Shown: positions 61,470 to 64,000 of the stretch, piece after piece
How positions within the stretch are numbered: position 1 is the stretch's first letter
How the letters are laid out: each line of letters starts with the position of its first letter
Assembly (NCBI RefSeq): GCF_030035675.1
Contig: NC_084484.1
Coordinates: forward strand, 183,495,434-183,559,433
Direction: 5' to 3'
Source: Rhineura floridana
Lineage: Eukaryota > Chordata > Lepidosauria > Squamata > Rhineuridae
DNA: 64,000 nt
The notes under the pieces: model-generated
What the model saw: the letters and a program-made list of their open reading frames with translations, nothing else
Database searches by the model: none
What the model was told of the DNA's origin: nothing
Made by a program: the position numbers and the translations under genes

Positions 61470-62400
61470 TCCACAATAGTGATGTTTAACCCCTTTTTGC
61501 TTGAAGAAACCCTGGTACCATGACCACCCTGGCATCATGATATCATGCAGAACCCCAAATCCCCTCTTCTTCCCAATGAACAAACTGAAAACTGGCAATA
61601 TGTAACCCAAGTAAAGAAAATAATTACATATACCTTGACTGTTTCTGTAGGGCTGTGCAAGGAACCCTTGATTCAGTTTGGGGCCCAAATTGGTGATCCT
61701 GATTGGACCCCAAACCAAATTGGGGGGGCGTTGATGTTTAATTAGAGTTTTAAACCCTAATTAAACATGTGGTCAGCAGTATGGGGGGGAGGGGAAAGGA
61801 AACTCTTGCCTGCACCATCTCCTCGACAGCTCCAGATTGCTCAAGGTGGACCTGACCTGACCTGACCTGGAGCTGCCTGAACGTGTCTGGACGAATCCCA
61901 GTGGGACCGGTTCAGTTTGCGTTTTGTCTAGTCAGATTCACAGCCATGTTGTTTTGTCATAACGTCCAGCAATAGAGGCCAATTTTGAAAATTCAGCACC
62001 TGAGATTGCAAGATGCATCGCGAGGTTAAGCCAGGTCCCACGCACATGACGGGCCTGCGCAAAAGGGTCAAGTGAAGTGTCTGAGACTGGAGCTCGCAAA
62101 ATTTTGCAGAAGGCAGTGGGGATGCTTATGGAAGCCAAGGGGTCTATGGAACCTCTGGCTGGAAAACTTGGCTGCAGAAGCTCCCCATCAAGGCCTTTCC
62201 ACTTGTCCTCAGCATCTGGTACACAGGCAGAGGCAGCCTCTGAATGCACAGGTTCTATTCTTAGCTATCGTAACTAACAGCCCCAAACACAGTAGGGTAA
62301 GAAATTTGTTTGAAACAATTAAAATGCAACCATATCATGAGCAAGCTTCTAAATTCCCCCAAAGCTCTTAATTCGGGGGGAAAAATCCTAAGCGTATATT
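61470..62400. other. Unassigned sequence with an A/T palindrome
   Basis: TGTTTAATTAG and CTAATTAAACA form a short inverted repeat at about 61734-61766, and ACCTG is repeated near 61850-61868. The block from 61970 to 62280 is free of known repeats. I found no exon with supporting splice sites. Confidence 0.4.
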
Positions 62401-62416
62401 GTAAGATGGTTTAGAC

Positions 62417-62674
62417 CAGTGGTTCTCAAACATTTTTGGTTTGTGGCGCACTGTAAAACATACAAAAATTTTCTGGCGCACTTCGTGTACAAAATTAAAA
62501 ATAATGTATTTTAAACTATGAATAAAAACAACTTAAACTATAGAAAACTATTACATACCCTATACAAATAGGGTTCTTCTCATTTTTAAAATATACTTTC
62601 ATAATATTTGAGGCACACCTAGCCACCTTTTAGGGCGCACCAGTGTGCCTGGGCGCACCGTTTGAGGATCACTG
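62417..62674. mobile_element. 258-bp hAT/Charlie-like MITE with 8-bp duplication
   Basis: CAGTGGTTCTCAAAC starts and GTTTGAGGATCACTG ends the element. GTTTAGAC flanks both sides (62409-62416 and 62675-62682). It is the inverted sister of 43794-44038. Confidence 0.9.
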
Positions 62675-62836
62675 GTTTAGACAGTGAGATGGGGCTCTCA
62701 CCAGCCCCAAGCAGCTGTAGTCCAGAGTATCTGGAGAGTGCTTCTCCATTCAATGACAAGCAGTTTGTGTGAACAGCTCCCTTCCCTGCGGTCATTTTTA
62801 TCACATCATTGCAACCCTCCCACCTCGCCCTATAAG

Positions 62837-63479
62837 TAGAGATGTCAAATTTCCAGAAATTTTGAAGCCATGGAAAAAAAACAGTTTCCCCATTTTTTTC
62901 AAAAAAAAAGAAATTTTCAGAAAAATTGAAAAATGCAATATTAGCACTTTTTACAGATTGAAAGTCACTTTCTTACTTCAGGAACATCAAATGTAATTAT
63001 GTACAAGTTGGGTTGGCATAAAATTATCACATCTGGTATATTAAAAGTACATTTTATTCAAACAATGATTACAAATTGAATTTACTTTTTAAATTTTTTA
63101 CTTTTTTTGGTAACAAATGGATCTACAAAATCCTGAACTGTAAGGAACCTCTTTTGTTTTGCCAGTTTATGAGGAGCAGGCAAAAAACAATTTTAAAAAA
63201 CCAGAAGAAACCATCAACATTAATAACACAGGACATTATTTATGTCTCCGCTAGTCCTCCGCAGTGTCATAAAGCATCCATTCCCATAAAAAGAACTGAG
63301 AAAAAGGGAGGGACCAAGATTCAATGAAACCTTTTATTCATCATGGTAAAATAAAACATTCCATAATCTGTTTTTTCTTCATTTTTTTTCAATTTTTCAG
63401 AAAAAAACAAAAAACGGCTTCAGGAAAGAACTGTTTCCCCCCAAATTTTTCCATCTTTTTCTGGGCCTTCACATCTCTA
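62837..63479. mobile_element. 643-bp A/T-rich hAT-like element
   Basis: TAGAGATGTCAAATTTCC at the left and CCTTCACATCTCTA at the right share the terminal inverted repeat TAGAGATGT. Flanks CCTATAAG and CATATAAG agree at seven of eight bases. Subterminal AAATTTTTC-rich arms also mirror each other. No coding frame is present. Confidence 0.75.
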
Positions 63480-63888
63480 CATATAAGTGACTCATCCAGA
63501 TCTTTCAGAGGAACTGTGGTAGGCCAATAAAGAGGATCTTGTAGATCCCTCTGCCTCCATCTTCCTCGCAGGGCAAGTGCCTGCTCTTTGTCATCCACTG
63601 CAGGGGTGGGCAGACTTCAGGCTTGCAGGAACTACTTTTTTACTTGAACCCCAACATCCACAGAATTGGAACCAGGGGCACAAGGCATAAATTTAGAATT
63701 GAAGAATGCTGAGCCCAGGCATTTGCTTTTGACTACCAGAACAGAACGGATCCCACAGCCCTTTTCCAGCTTTTTAAAAATTTCAACAGTATAATTGGGG
63801 GGGGGGGAGAAGAGAATCGGATTGTTGTTTAACAATAGTTAAACAATTGGGAGTCAGAAATCCTTGAAATACTGGAAATAATCTAGAG

Positions 63889-64000
63889 CAGGGATGGGGA
63901 ACCCTTTACAGCCTGAGGGCCGCTTTCTCTTCTGGGCAACCTTCTGAGGGCCACATGCCAGTTGTGGACAGGGCTGCAGGCAAAGGCGGGCAGAGCAATG
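63889..64000 (+). mobile_element. hAT-like element, left end, cut by window edge
   Basis: CAGGGATGGGGAACCCTTTA and GCCTGAGGGCCGCTTTCTCT start the family seen at 18738 and 55215. The element continues beyond position 64000. Confidence 0.7.

Noticed and set aside
1-64000. Endogenous retrovirus, LTR element or capsid-bearing element
   Set aside because: I looked for LTR-like direct repeats with TG...CA ends, primer-binding sites and gag, pol or env motifs and saw none. All reverse transcriptase matches are CR1, L2 or BovB LINEs.

Overview
The window is vertebrate nuclear DNA, most likely from a squamate reptile (a lizard or snake). Intron-containing genes, a BovB (RTE) LINE, Sauria-type SINEs with BovB-like tails, CR1 and L2 LINEs, and many small hAT elements together point that way. 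The species cannot be named from the sequence alone. No retrovirus, LTR element, CRISPR array or bacterial feature was seen.

Three host genes are present, in the order and orientation known from the mammalian DNAJB13-UCP2-UCP3 block. (1) 373-9825, plus strand: the last four exons of DNAJB13, an axonemal HSP40 co-chaperone; its J-domain exons lie left of the window. (2) 13509-33700, minus strand: UCP2, with six coding exons (308 aa) and a probable CpG-island promoter and first non-coding exon near 33.6-34.2 kb. (3) 40681-about 54070, minus strand: UCP3, with six coding exons (310 aa) and a probable TATA-type promoter and non-coding first exon near 53.9-54.1 kb. DNAJB13 and UCP2 converge tail to tail; UCP2 and UCP3 are tandem paralogues with nearly identical exon lengths and phases (126, 208/211, 195/198, 102, 181, 115 nt). 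All splice sites read fit GT-AG and keep both frames open, so both UCP genes look functional.

The rest is introns and intergenic DNA packed with transposable elements. These include a 3.5 kb hAT-type element (4624-8121) inside a SINE in the last DNAJB13 intron, carrying a CpG-rich, inverted-repeat-rich cargo; a 5'-truncated CR1 LINE with a 446-codon open frame (24432-25990); and a BovB LINE with an 11-bp target duplication (59828-61198) containing a nested SINE with its own 15-bp duplication. There are also at least six hAT-like elements with 8-bp target duplications, many L2 tails, a 5S-rRNA-derived SINE fragment, a 40-bp perfect palindrome beside the UCP2 CpG island, and several microsatellites. 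From about 54.2 kb to the right edge no host exon was recognised, although C2CD3 would be expected nearby by comparison with mammals.

DNAJB13 acts in motile cilia and sperm flagella. UCP2 and UCP3 are inner-mitochondrial-membrane carriers. The genes share a neighbourhood but no pathway. The most interesting leads are the hAT element with GC-rich cargo, the proposed UCP3 promoter with an upstream frame overlapping the UCP3 start codon, the perfect palindrome, and a CT microsatellite that forms the polypyrimidine tract of a UCP3 splice site.
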